64,000 bases of DNA, taken from positions 248,001 to 312,000 of the forward strand of contig NZ_JACIAH010000006.1 of assembly GCF_014194695.1 (NCBI RefSeq), given 5' to 3'. The notes under the pieces are model-generated. The model did not search any database and was not told the origin of the DNA. It saw only the letters and a list, made by a program, of their open reading frames with translations. The stretch comes from Rhizobium sp. BK399. GTDB taxonomy: Bacteria; Pseudomonadota; Alphaproteobacteria; Rhizobiales; Rhizobiaceae. Shown here piece by piece: positions 26,438 to 34,485 of the stretch (its first letter is position 1; each line of letters begins with the position of its first letter). The position numbers and the translations under genes were made by a program.

Positions 26438-27915
26438 AGCGCCGCCAGGAAGAGCAGGACGACTATGCTGCCCAACACTAGGCTGATTCTGTCGCGCAGG
26501 GCGAAGCTGACCGGGTCGTCGTTCATCCTCCCGCGATGAGCCAACAGCCAGACCCGTCCCAGCCATATGGCAAGAACAAGCGGCATGCCCGCCAAGATCT
26601 GCGGATGGCTGTAGATGTTCGCCGGCAGCATCTCCTCGATGATGAAGAGGACTAGTACAACCAGCGAAGCGATCGCCGACGCGATCCCAAGCGTGAGCGT
26701 CAGCGGCGCATCCTCGACGCAGTAGCCGCGGCTCGCAAGGCTGTGCGATCCCGTCACTGCCGCCCGTACGATTTCGGTGTGCCGCTTGGTCACAGCCAGG
26801 GAGAAAAAGAAGAAGACGGAGAAGGTCAGCAGCCAGGCAGGGCTGGGTCGCGTGAGCAGAACGACGCCCATTACGATGCGGACGGTGAAGAGAACACCGA
26901 TAATCAGAGTATCGAGCAGGGGAACCCGTTTCAGGCCGAGTGAATAGGATCCGGTAATGACGAGATAGCTCGCGAGCGCCGCGGCGAAAACGGGCGAAAT
27001 GATGATCGCCGAGATAAAGGCGACGACAAGCAATGTGCCGGAAAGCTTGAAACCGAGCGGGATCGACATGCGCCCGCTCGCAAGCGCCCGGTTGCGCTTC
27101 GACCAGTGCTGGCGGTCCGCGCTGAGATCAGCCATGTCGTTCAGGAGATAGGTCGCTGACGTGACCATGAGCAGGCAGATGAAAGCGAGCACGGTCTGGA
27201 CGATGAGCGGAATGTCATGCCATGCATGCCCGAGGATCAGCGGCAGGAACATCAGCACGTTCTTCGACCAGTGATGGACGCGCAGCGCCTTCAACAGATC
27301 CTTGAACGAAAGCTCAGCGTTGCGGAATTCGGCCTCTACCGGCTTTCCGAGATTGCGTGCTGTCCTGGCAACGGATGGCGAAACGCCGGCAAGCACGATG
27401 CCGCTCGCTTCCCGCCAGACCGCAATGTCGGCGGCGCTGTCCCCGACATAGGTGAAACCGTCGGGAAAGCGTTGCTTGAGATAACCAGCCTTCGCCTTTC
27501 CCTTGAGATTGGCATCTGCAGACCCGATCGCGCTGGCAAAGAGGCCGAGCCGCTTCGCCATCATGTCGACGACGGGCTGTGCGGCAGCGGAACAAAGATG
27601 AAGCTCCCGGCCGAGGTCCGCCTGTTGATGAAGCCAGTGAACAAGATCTTCACGGATAGGAAGCGTAATGTGGGTAAGATCTATCTGGCGAGCGAGCGCC
27701 GCCTTGAGGGCTGCACGGCCGTTTAAAAGGAAAAGCGTCGCCCCCAGCACGGCTAGCGGGCGCGTAAACAAACCCACAGCAATCTGCTCGTAAAGCGTGT
27801 CGGTTACGACAAGCGTTTCGTCAAGATCGACGACAATAGGTGAAAGAGCCTGCGGTGCCGGTTCGCCCACGACGTCTAGTGACATTTCGTTGCTAAGCGG
27901 CCCCGAGTCCAGCAT
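26434..27915 (-). CDS. HAD phosphatase - UbiA prenyltransferase fusion (decaprenyl-phospho-ribose-5-P synthase type)
   Basis: The 493-residue protein joins two steps. Residues about 20-215 are a HAD domain with DLDETLVVTDT (nucleophile motif) and TYVGDSAADIAVW. The rest is an integral membrane UbiA domain with about nine helices, KALRVHHWSKNVLMFLPL and the active site LLNDMADLSADRQHW followed by KRNRALASG. This UbiA type moves phosphoribose from PRPP to decaprenyl phosphate. The HAD part could then remove the 5-phosphate, as a separate phosphatase does in mycobacteria. The ATG at 27915 is chosen over a more upstream start because of a GAAGGGA ribosome site. A downstream ATG at 27885 is possible. 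It is the first gene of the operon. Confidence 0.9.
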   Translation of the reverse strand: MLDSGPLSNEMSLDVVGEPAPQALSPIVVDLDETLVVTDTLYEQIAVGLFTRPLAVLGATLFLLNGRAALKAALARQIDLTHITLPIREDLVHWLHQQADLGRELHLCSAAAQPVVDMMAKRLGLFASAIGSADANLKGKAKAGYLKQRFPDGFTYVGDSAADIAVWREASGIVLAGVSPSVARTARNLGKPVEAEFRNAELSFKDLLKALRVHHWSKNVLMFLPLILGHAWHDIPLIVQTVLAFICLLMVTSATYLLNDMADLSADRQHWSKRNRALASGRMSIPLGFKLSGTLLVVAFISAIIISPVFAAALASYLVITGSYSLGLKRVPLLDTLIIGVLFTVRIVMGVVLLTRPSPAWLLTFSVFFFFSLAVTKRHTEIVRAAVTGSHSLASRGYCVEDAPLTLTLGIASAIASLVVLVLFIIEEMLPANIYSHPQILAGMPLVLAIWLGRVWLLAHRGRMNDDPVSFALRDRISLVLGSIVVLLFLAAL

Positions 27916-28518
27916 GCATTTCCCTTCGCAACCCACCAATGCCGAAAGCCTAAAGCACATTTTGCGCTTTATGTCATGCCAGAATGCTCCCTTTCAATGA
28001 ACCACTTGTCTATCTGCCGTGGATATTGACTAAGTAGCAACAACGACGATCGCTTCACTTTGTCGGTTATATTTAAGCATCAACAGCATCCCTCCTGAAC
28101 CCACTCGTTTTTTTGCGTTGCAGCGCTACAATTCGAAATTTTATACCATTGAATTTATTAGGTAATTTAGAAAAAATCACGATCGGCTGTCTTAAGAGCG
28201 CCATATCAAGCTCCGAGTCAGTGGTTCGGATTTTTGCCGTTGTTGTCATCGACGTTCTGACAACTTCAAGTCTAGGATTGGAAATGGCCGGTAGCAGTGT
28301 ACGGCGCGCCCCACTGCGATTATTCTAGAGGGACCATCCAGAACCGGCTTGGTTATCTTATCGCCCGCCGAGACGACAGTGTCGATGACGACGCTAGGAC
28401 AGTCACCATCGTTCCAAGCTACCGGACGCCTAGTCCGAAGATCGGCGGCTGCTAAGTTCCATAATCTGACATGGCAAGCTTCTTCTAATGCTGCCTCTGC
28501 GCAAATGGATTGCAGCCG
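27916..28518 (-). other. Gene-free, partly AT-rich stretch between the arabinose operon and the integrase
   Basis: About 600 bp hold no supported gene. The part from about 28020 to 28230 is clearly AT-richer than its surroundings. The promoter of the minus-strand arabinose operon should lie near 27930-28050, but I cannot point to a convincing -35/-10 pair. The stretch may be debris of the mobile element carrying the integrase. Confidence 0.55.
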
Positions 28519-29742
28519 TCACTTTCCTAGGCAGAAAGCCTCCCACGCGAACATCATGGAGCGCCGTTGCTCGATAAGGTCTGTGCGATGGTAAGCAGCT
28601 TCGACAGCATTCTTGACCGTATGGGCGAGCGCGCGCTCCGCAACATCACGGGAGTATCCGTTCTCAGATGCCCAATCTCTAAAGCTTGAGCGGAAGCCAT
28701 GAGCGGTAGCGATGCGCCCTGGCGTATCGCTCATAACCTCATTGTCCCGCAGAAACTTGGTGAGTGCCATATCGCCGATCGGCGTGTTGTTTCGAGAAGG
28801 GAATACCAGCCCTTCGCCGGTTTCCGAGCTCTCAAGTCGGCTTTCAAGGATCTCGATGCCCCTCGGGGTAAGCGGCACGCGGTGAATGACCTTGGCTTTC
28901 ATGCGTGCCGCAGGCACCGTCCAAATCGCGTTGGAAAAGTCGATCTCGTTCCATTGCATCTGACGGAGTTCGCCCGAACGGGAGGCGGTCAGGATCAGCA
29001 ACTCCAGCATGTCGCGGGTCGCGTTTGGCATTCGCGGATGAAGGATATCGGAGAAGAAGCTCGGTAAATCCCGCCATGGAAGGGCAGGCTGATGCGCGAC
29101 ACGTTCTCGTTTGCCTGGTTGCTTGGGCAGAAGCTTATCGACGACGCCCACAGGGCTCGCAACGATGTATCCGCTGGCAGCGGCCCAGTTCATCACTGCA
29201 TCGCAGCGCTGTTTGATGCGTGAGGCAGTGTCCGGCTTCAAAAGCCAGATTGGTTTAAGGCAAGCCGCAAAGTCGGCGGGACCGAGTGCGTTGACCAATT
29301 TCTTTCCGATTCTGGGAAAGACATACTGCTCCAGCGTGTTGATCCATTGATCGATATGCTTCCGGTTACGGAAGCCCTCGGCCTTGTCAGCGTGGTGCAG
29401 TCGCGCCGCTTTCTCGAAAGTCGGGACTGCCGCCAGCCGGGCTCTCGCCCGATCCCGGTCCCTGCGAGCGTCAAGCGGATCTCTTCCGTTATCGATCACA
29501 CCTCTAGCCTCAAAGGCCTTGGTTCTGGCGTCTCTGATCGTGGTCGTCGGATAACTGCCAAGACCCATCTCACGACGCTTTCCGCTTGTCGGCGACACGA
29601 AACGCAGGATCCATTTTCCGCTGCCGGCCGTGCCGCTGGGGACGAGATAGAGGCCGACGATCATCCCATCGAGAACAGGTTTGGCGTTCGGTTTCAGCTT
29701 CCGGGCTTTGGCATCACTGAGCATTTTTTTGCAGGCCATCAC
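28519..29742 (-). CDS. P4-type tyrosine recombinase (integrase)
   Basis: This 407-residue site-specific recombinase probably integrated a genomic island. The N-terminal part (LSDAKARKLKPNAKPVLDGMIVGLYL, GKWILRFVSPTSGKRREMGLG) is the arm-type binding domain of P4-like integrases. A SAM-like core-binding domain follows. The catalytic domain has TASRSGELRQMQW (first Arg), HGFRSSFRDW (His-x-x-Arg), LAHTVKNAVEAAYHR (second His and the Tyr nucleophile). All catalytic residues are present, so it may be active. No other phage or transfer genes are in the window. A tRNA-Ser-like 3' end lies about 170 bp upstream of its start. Confidence 0.93.
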   Translation of the reverse strand: MMACKKMLSDAKARKLKPNAKPVLDGMIVGLYLVPSGTAGSGKWILRFVSPTSGKRREMGLGSYPTTTIRDARTKAFEARGVIDNGRDPLDARRDRDRARARLAAVPTFEKAARLHHADKAEGFRNRKHIDQWINTLEQYVFPRIGKKLVNALGPADFAACLKPIWLLKPDTASRIKQRCDAVMNWAAASGYIVASPVGVVDKLLPKQPGKRERVAHQPALPWRDLPSFFSDILHPRMPNATRDMLELLILTASRSGELRQMQWNEIDFSNAIWTVPAARMKAKVIHRVPLTPRGIEILESRLESSETGEGLVFPSRNNTPIGDMALTKFLRDNEVMSDTPGRIATAHGFRSSFRDWASENGYSRDVAERALAHTVKNAVEAAYHRTDLIEQRRSMMFAWEAFCLGK

Positions 29743-29914
29743 AGGTTAGTTGAACCTTTCCTAGCCCGCCATCTGGCCCGCCACAAGAGCCGAAATTCGA
29801 TGGGATGGAATGATACTGCATGAGGTTGTGGATGCCCGAGAAATCGAAAAAACATCAATTAAATCAATATGAAACTAGCTTACCTGAGATGCGATGAGAT
29901 GGACGTCAAAGCGG

Positions 29915-29929
29915 CCTCTCTGTCCGCCA
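29915..29929 (+). other. Possible attachment-site remnant resembling a tRNA-Ser 3' end
   Basis: CCTCTCTGTCCGCCA matches how bacterial tRNA-Ser genes end (acceptor stem plus CCA). The upstream T-arm is absent, so it is not a tRNA. Tyrosine integrases of this type often use tRNA 3' ends, and this lies on the upstream side of the integrase gene where an att site is expected. No second copy or intact tRNA is in the window, so the call is tentative. Confidence 0.3.
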
Positions 29930-30110
29930 TTTGGCTTTCCGAGGATTGCGTCATTTCAGCTGCCTAGCGGCAAGCTTGCGCCTAGCATCCGTGTTTCAGC
30001 CCGCATTTCCTGGTCGATTGTCTGAGCCAGCTTTTCGCGAGTACTGACGCTGCACCTCGCAAAGCAACGACGTAGGGTGGAGTGACGGCAGCCTTCAGAC
30101 GAGCCGCCAT

Positions 30111-30147
30111 AAGGAAAAAGGTCGGAACGATATCGTGCCGACCTTCC
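30111..30147 (-). terminator. Rho-independent-type terminator on the minus strand with no gene directly before it
   Basis: The 8-bp stem AAGGTCGG/CCGACCTT (30118-30125 with 30138-30145) has a self-complementary inner segment ACGATATCGT. Read on the minus strand, it is followed by a run of T (TTTTTCC). No protein gene ends just before it on that strand. The nearest is msrA, whose stop is 300 bp away, so it may end a longer msrA transcript or a small RNA. Confidence 0.5.
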
Positions 30148-30369
30148 TCAATCCGCCGCGACCATGGGCTGCCAGTACCTCCGTGGTCAGCCTATCGAAG
30201 GCGAATTCCGTAAGTCGAATGTAGCGCTTTGGGAAAGGAACTCAAGCACCCCTTATGGACGATGCGGCTGTAACGTATACCAACCGTGACCGGCGATTGT
30301 TGGTACGAACGGATCATTCGCTGTGGAGGCGGCGTTAGCGGCTGTTGTCCCCAGCCATTCGCCTGAAAC

Positions 30370-30402
30370 CAAGAGGCCCTGCTCCAACAGCAAGGCCTCT
30401 TG
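30370..30402 (-). terminator. Inverted repeat downstream of msrA, possible terminator
   Basis: There is a perfect 9-bp repeat, CAAGAGGCC (30370-30378) with GGCCTCTTG (30394-30402), and a 15-base loop. It lies 43 bp after the msrA stop on the minus strand. The following bases (GTTTC) are a weak U-run. Confidence 0.45.
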
Positions 30403-30444
30403 TCAGTACGCGCTCGAACGCCACGCGGGCAAGCTAGCGCCCTG

Positions 30445-30963
30445 TTATCCGGCGGCCGTGCTGCGGGCTCGTTTCGGCAGTTTCCAGCCAGGCCGCACGA
30501 AGTGGCAGGTGTAGCCATTGGGAATGCGTTCCAGATAGTCCTGATGTTCAGGCTCCGCTTCCCAGAAGTCGCTGACCGGAACAACTTCCGTGACGACCTT
30601 TCCGGGCCACAGGCCGGAGGCATCGACGTCGGCAATGGTGTCCTCGGCGTTCGCTTGCTGAGCGTCGTCGGCGTAGAAGATCGCCGATCGGTAGCTGGCG
30701 CCGATATCGTTACCTTGCCGGTTCATTGTCGTCGGATCATGGATCTGGAAGAAGAATTCGAGGATGTCGCGGTAGCTGGTCTTCGCCGGGTCGAACAGGA
30801 TCTCGATCGCCTCGGCGTGGTTGCCATGATTCCGGTAGGTCGCATTGGCGACCTCGCCACCGGTATAGCCCACGCGAGTGGATACGACGCCAGGGAGCCG
30901 CCTGATGAGGTCCTGCATGCCCCAGAAGCAACCGCCCGCCAGTACCGCACGCTCTACAGTCAT
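30445..30963 (-). CDS. msrA: Peptide-methionine (S)-S-oxide reductase
   Basis: MsrA repairs oxidised proteins by reducing methionine-S-sulfoxide in the cytoplasm, using thioredoxin. The 172-residue protein has the active-site motif GCFWG at residues 11-15 with the catalytic Cys12. It also has the family segments [24 protein letters not shown] and [19 protein letters not shown], followed by SYRSAIFY. A Cys in GYTCHF near the C-terminus is a further candidate redox residue. It stands alone on the minus strand with a hairpin behind it. Confidence 0.95.
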   Translation of the reverse strand: MTVERAVLAGGCFWGMQDLIRRLPGVVSTRVGYTGGEVANATYRNHGNHAEAIEILFDPAKTSYRDILEFFFQIHDPTTMNRQGNDIGASYRSAIFYADDAQQANAEDTIADVDASGLWPGKVVTEVVPVSDFWEAEPEHQDYLERIPNGYTCHFVRPGWKLPKRARSTAAG

Positions 30964-31094
30964 TGGAAACGTCCTTTCCAGTCAAACAATGGGCACAGAC
31001 ATCTGCGACCATTTCTTGGGCCATAGATGGGGATTGGCGCCCCATTTTGCCAGACCGCGTTTTGCCGTCTGCTTTTCAGGGCTAGCGGCTCAAG

Positions 31095-31442
31095 CTACCG
31101 CTTCATGTCGGGGCAGACATAGGGAGCCTTGACGGCGGCATAACTGCGCTCGACGAGATCCTTCACCGCGGAGATTTGAAGAGTGAGCCTATCAGTAGAG
31201 ATCGTCTTGATCTTGGCCAGTATGATCGCGCCGTCCTCATCCCATGAAATCTCGTTGGCCGACGGCTGTTTCCATGACCTGAGAGCGTAGGTTTCCCAGC
31301 AAGAGTCGATAAGGAGTTTGCCTTTCGGCAAAAAGATCATCATTGGGCCTGGCAGACCGGATTGCGATTTGGTCTCCGTCCAAGGCGTACCAATCAGCGG
31401 GGACGCTGCAGACTTCTCGGCAGCAAGGGTCGGCGTTTGCAC
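31095..31442 (-). CDS. Hypothetical protein, META/lipocalin-like
   Basis: The 115-residue product reads IGTPWTETKSQSG, MMIFLPKGKLLIDSCWETYALRSW and ISWDEDGAIILAKIKTIS. This alternating strand pattern with a conserved CWETY resembles small periplasmic META- or lipocalin-like proteins. Such proteins normally have a signal peptide. The frame upstream is blocked by a stop near 31500 and shows no signal sequence, so the 5' end may be damaged or the start wrong. The first in-frame start is GTG at 31442, without a clear ribosome site. The function is unknown. It lies between msrA and pncB. Confidence 0.55.
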   Translation of the reverse strand: MQTPTLAAEKSAASPLIGTPWTETKSQSGLPGPMMIFLPKGKLLIDSCWETYALRSWKQPSANEISWDEDGAIILAKIKTISTDRLTLQISAVKDLVERSYAAVKAPYVCPDMKR

Positions 31443-31601
31443 GGGATGGCGGGTCCTCGAACGGCCAGGAAATCTGCGCAGCCGATTGGGTCCTGCGGTT
31501 CAACCAATGCAACACCGGGTAGCAAGTCGGATCGGGTGTCGAGCCGTCCTCCGCCGTAAAATATGTCCCGGGGATCTGCGCGGAAGACTCGCGCTTAGCG
31601 C

Positions 31602-32906
31602 CTACACAAATACCGCCTGATCGACGCGATCCTCCGTACCGAAGAACTTCAGATAGCGTTGAACCTCCGCCGGGTCGCCGGTTGCCTTCTGCGGATTGTC
31701 CGATAGCTTCACGGCCGGGCGGCCGTTGGCGTCAATGACCTTGCAGACGATGGAGATGGGATTGAGCCCGGAGATCTCAGTCGGCGCGCAGCCGGCGAAG
31801 TCGTTGGTGAGGTTGGTGCCCCAGCCGAAACTCATCCGCACCTTGCCTTCGAAGTGCTTGTAGGTGTGGATGATCGCGTCGACATCGAGGCCATCCGAGA
31901 AAATAAGCAGCTTCTGGCGCGGATCGCGGCCCATCTTCTTCCACCATTCGATGATCTTCTCGCCGCCTTCGACGGGCGGTGCGCTGTCAGGTCGGAAGCC
32001 CGTCCAATCGGCGACCCATTCGGGCGCGTCGCGCAGGAACGCTGCCGTTCCGAACGCATCCGGCAACACGATCAGCAGGTTGCCGCCATAGAGCTTGTTC
32101 CAGTCCCGCAGCACCTTGTAGGGTGCGTTGTGCAGTTCCTTTTCGGTCTGGGCAAGGGCCGCGGCCACCATCGGCAGCTCGTGGGCGTTCGTGCCGACCG
32201 CTTCGAGATCTGAATCCATGGCGAGCAGCACGTTGCTGGTACCGGTGAAGGCAGGCCCGATGCCTTCCTTCAAGGCCTCGACGCACCAGCGCTGCCAAAG
32301 GAAGCTGTGGCGGCGGCGCGTACCGAAGTCGGAGATCCGCAGGCCAGGCAATTCGCGCAGCCGCTCCACCTTTTCCCACATCCGCGCTTTCGCGCGGGCA
32401 TAAAGCACATCGAGCGTAAACGGTCCAAGCGCTTTCATGGCGGAGCGCGACCGCAGCTCGTTGATGATGGCGAGCGCTGGGATTTCCCACATGGTCGTGT
32501 CCTTCCACGATCCATGGAAGTCGAGCACGTACTGCCCGTCACGTTTCGACAGTTCGTATTCCGGCAGCTGGAAATGCGAGAGCCAGGCAAGGAACTCAGG
32601 CTCGAAAATCTGCGCGCGGCCGTAGAAGCTGTTACCAGCGAGCCAGATCGTTTCCTTCTTGGAGAGACGCAGGGTGCGGGCATGGTCGAGCTGCTCGCGC
32701 AGTTCGCCCTCGTCGATCTCTTCGGCCAAAAGCACGCGCTTGGTGCGGTTTATGAGCGTGAAGGTGGCGTTGACCTCAGGGTAGAGCTTCCAGATCATCT
32801 GCAGCATCAGCAGCTTATAGAAGTCCGTGTCGATCAGGCTGCGAACAATCGGATCGAGCTTCCAGGTGTGATTGTAGACGCGCCGCGCGATATCAGTCTT
32901 GGCCAT
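31602..32906 (-). CDS. pncB: Nicotinate phosphoribosyltransferase
   Basis: PncB joins nicotinate and PRPP to make nicotinate mononucleotide in the NAD salvage pathway, driven by ATP. The 434-residue length is normal. Visible family segments are [20 protein letters not shown] near the start, [12 protein letters not shown] with the region of the phosphorylated His, [34 protein letters not shown] and [13 protein letters not shown]. It appears to be a single-gene unit, and the terminator at 33014-33046 separates it from the preceding minus-strand gene. Confidence 0.96.
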   Translation of the reverse strand: MAKTDIARRVYNHTWKLDPIVRSLIDTDFYKLLMLQMIWKLYPEVNATFTLINRTKRVLLAEEIDEGELREQLDHARTLRLSKKETIWLAGNSFYGRAQIFEPEFLAWLSHFQLPEYELSKRDGQYVLDFHGSWKDTTMWEIPALAIINELRSRSAMKALGPFTLDVLYARAKARMWEKVERLRELPGLRISDFGTRRRHSFLWQRWCVEALKEGIGPAFTGTSNVLLAMDSDLEAVGTNAHELPMVAAALAQTEKELHNAPYKVLRDWNKLYGGNLLIVLPDAFGTAAFLRDAPEWVADWTGFRPDSAPPVEGGEKIIEWWKKMGRDPRQKLLIFSDGLDVDAIIHTYKHFEGKVRMSFGWGTNLTNDFAGCAPTEISGLNPISIVCKVIDANGRPAVKLSDNPQKATGDPAEVQRYLKFFGTEDRVDQAVFV

Positions 32907-33013
32907 GTACTCCGCCCATTCCCAAGCCGGGTAAGGTGCGCCGACCGGCGCACGAAAACCGGCTCGTGTGCTTTTCTTATCGAAAAATCAGCCGGTAAAG
33001 TCCAGCGCAAACA

Positions 33014-33046
33014 GAAAAGCACCCTGCCGGCGGTCCGACAGGATGC
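33014..33046 (-). terminator. Rho-independent terminator after the small membrane-protein gene
   Basis: Read on the minus strand this is a 12-bp stem (GCATCCTGTCGG pairing with CCGGCAGGGTGC, two G-U pairs) with a 4-base loop, followed by TTTTC. It lies about 30 bp after the stop at 33077 and before pncB. Confidence 0.75.
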
Positions 33047-33076
33047 GTGGTAGTGACCGCCTTGACCCGCCCGCTC

Positions 33077-33427
33077 CTATTGTGCAGGAGGCTTGGGCGT
33101 TGCCGGCGCCGTGTTCGAGGCTGGCGGCTGAGTCGGTGTCTCGGTCGGCACCGCATTGCCGTTTTGCAGCGAGGGCGATGGTGTCGGTGCTAATTGCTGC
33201 GACTGGATCTGCTGTCCTGGCTGCTGGGGAGCGACATCCGCGGACTCTTTCTTGCCCCAGATTTCGACGGGAATCCATACGATGAAGGCGAGCACCAGCG
33301 CGACGATCAGGACCATGAGAATCCGGGTTCCCGTCCGGCCGTGTTTTGCCTTCACAGGTGAAATCGTCTCCTCGGCATGAAGCTTGCCGTCCGCTTCTTC
33401 CCAGCGCGTTTCCGTCTGCTGAGCCAT
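33077..33427 (-). CDS. Hypothetical single-span membrane protein with Pro/Gln-rich tail
   Basis: The 116-residue protein has a charged cytoplasmic start of about 35 residues and one transmembrane helix (about residues 36-58, ILMVLIVALVLAFIVWIPVEIWG). A low-complexity tail rich in Pro, Gln, Thr and Ala (PTPSPSLQ, PTETPTQPP) follows and is probably periplasmic. I recognise no named domain. It lies between the GhrA-like gene and pncB with its own terminator behind it, which supports a real, separately transcribed gene. Confidence 0.75.
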   Translation of the reverse strand: MAQQTETRWEEADGKLHAEETISPVKAKHGRTGTRILMVLIVALVLAFIVWIPVEIWGKKESADVAPQQPGQQIQSQQLAPTPSPSLQNGNAVPTETPTQPPASNTAPATPKPPAQ

Positions 33428-33517
33428 GCTTGCCTCCTTCCGATGTCGCGCAAGCCGTCATCGGCTCGCCACCTCACCTCGGAGAAAAACGAACGGAAAG
33501 CAGCATGGTTCCGGCGC

Positions 33518-34477
33518 TTAGTAACCCATCTGCCGATCGACGACGAATTGCAGCGGCTCGCCGCCCTCGTAGCGGGCGATCTGGCGCTCGACGTGGCGGA
33601 AGAGCGCTGTCTCATCGGAAACTGCCGCATCGTGCGGCGTGATGAACACGTTTTCGAGCCCCCAGAGCGGATCGTCGGAGGCAAGCGGCTCGACTGCGAA
33701 GACGTCGATCGACGCGCCGCCGAGCACGCCGCCCTTAATCGCGGCGACGATGTCCGATTGCACCTGGCTCTTGCCGCGGCCTGCATTGATGAACACAGGC
33801 TTGCCGAGCGCACCACCCTGCCGCAGCTTCGAAAATAGCGCGGCATTGTAGAAGCCTGTCGTCTCCGGTGTCAGCGGCAGCAGGCCGACGAGGAAATCGG
33901 TCTTGGAGAGGAATTCATCGAGCTGGCTGGAATTGTAGGTTTCGACGCCGTCGATCTCCTTGCGGCTGCGCGACCAGCCGATGACATTGAAGCCCATGAC
34001 CTTCAGCTTGTACGCTGCATCCTGGCCGAGCACGCCAAGGCCCATGATGCCGACGGTGATTTCGGCGGCCTCGGGCGGAACCAGCTTGCCCCAGATGCGC
34101 GCCCGCTGATCCTTGTCGTGCTGATGCTGCTGGCGGAGATGCATGAGGCACTGCATCACCACCCATTCGCTCATTCGCGTCGTCAGGCTGCGGTCGGAGA
34201 AGCGAATGATCGGGACGTCGGGCAGCCCCGGCAGGTTCATGAAGCTGTCGACGCCGGCGCCACCGGAGAAGATGACCTTCAGATTGGGCGCGCGGCTGAA
34301 AAGATCCGCGTCCGGCTTCCAGAGCAGCGCATAGTCGATGCCGGTCAGGTCGCGATCCTTGTTGGCGGGATCGGCGAGGTTGATGCTGCCGCGATCCGCA
34401 AAGGCCGTTTTCAGGATGCGGGCAACGGTTTCGGGGTCGAACTTGAGATCGACGAGAATGGGCGGTCTTGCGGACAT
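33518..34477 (-). CDS. D-2-hydroxyacid dehydrogenase, glyoxylate/hydroxypyruvate reductase A type
   Basis: The 319-residue NAD(P)-dependent dehydrogenase probably reduces glyoxylate or hydroxypyruvate in the cytoplasm. It has the Rossmann motif VGIMGLGVLGQDAA and the catalytic Arg in INAGRGK. The catalytic Glu is in SIDVFAVEPL and the His in FITPHDAAVS, in the usual order. The early GAGVDSFM segment fits the GhrA group. It starts 8 bp after the yejF stop and so is probably the last gene of the yejABEF transcript. The natural substrate is not certain. Confidence 0.88.
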   Translation of the reverse strand: MSARPPILVDLKFDPETVARILKTAFADRGSINLADPANKDRDLTGIDYALLWKPDADLFSRAPNLKVIFSGGAGVDSFMNLPGLPDVPIIRFSDRSLTTRMSEWVVMQCLMHLRQQHQHDKDQRARIWGKLVPPEAAEITVGIMGLGVLGQDAAYKLKVMGFNVIGWSRSRKEIDGVETYNSSQLDEFLSKTDFLVGLLPLTPETTGFYNAALFSKLRQGGALGKPVFINAGRGKSQVQSDIVAAIKGGVLGGASIDVFAVEPLASDDPLWGLENVFITPHDAAVSDETALFRHVERQIARYEGGEPLQFVVDRQMGY

Positions 34478-34485
34478 GATCGTCT

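Larger units (their letters stand above)
29743..30444 (+). other. Gene-free stretch between the integrase and msrA
   Basis: About 700 bp show no supported protein gene. They contain a 15-bp tRNA-Ser-like 3' end (29915-29929) and two strong inverted repeats (30111-30147 and 30370-30402), listed separately. The rest shows nothing recognisable. Confidence 0.55.

Noticed and set aside
29890..29930. Possible tRNA-Ser gene
   Set aside because: Only the last 15 bases resemble a tRNA. There is no T-arm, anticodon arm or 5' half, so it was kept only as an att-site candidate.
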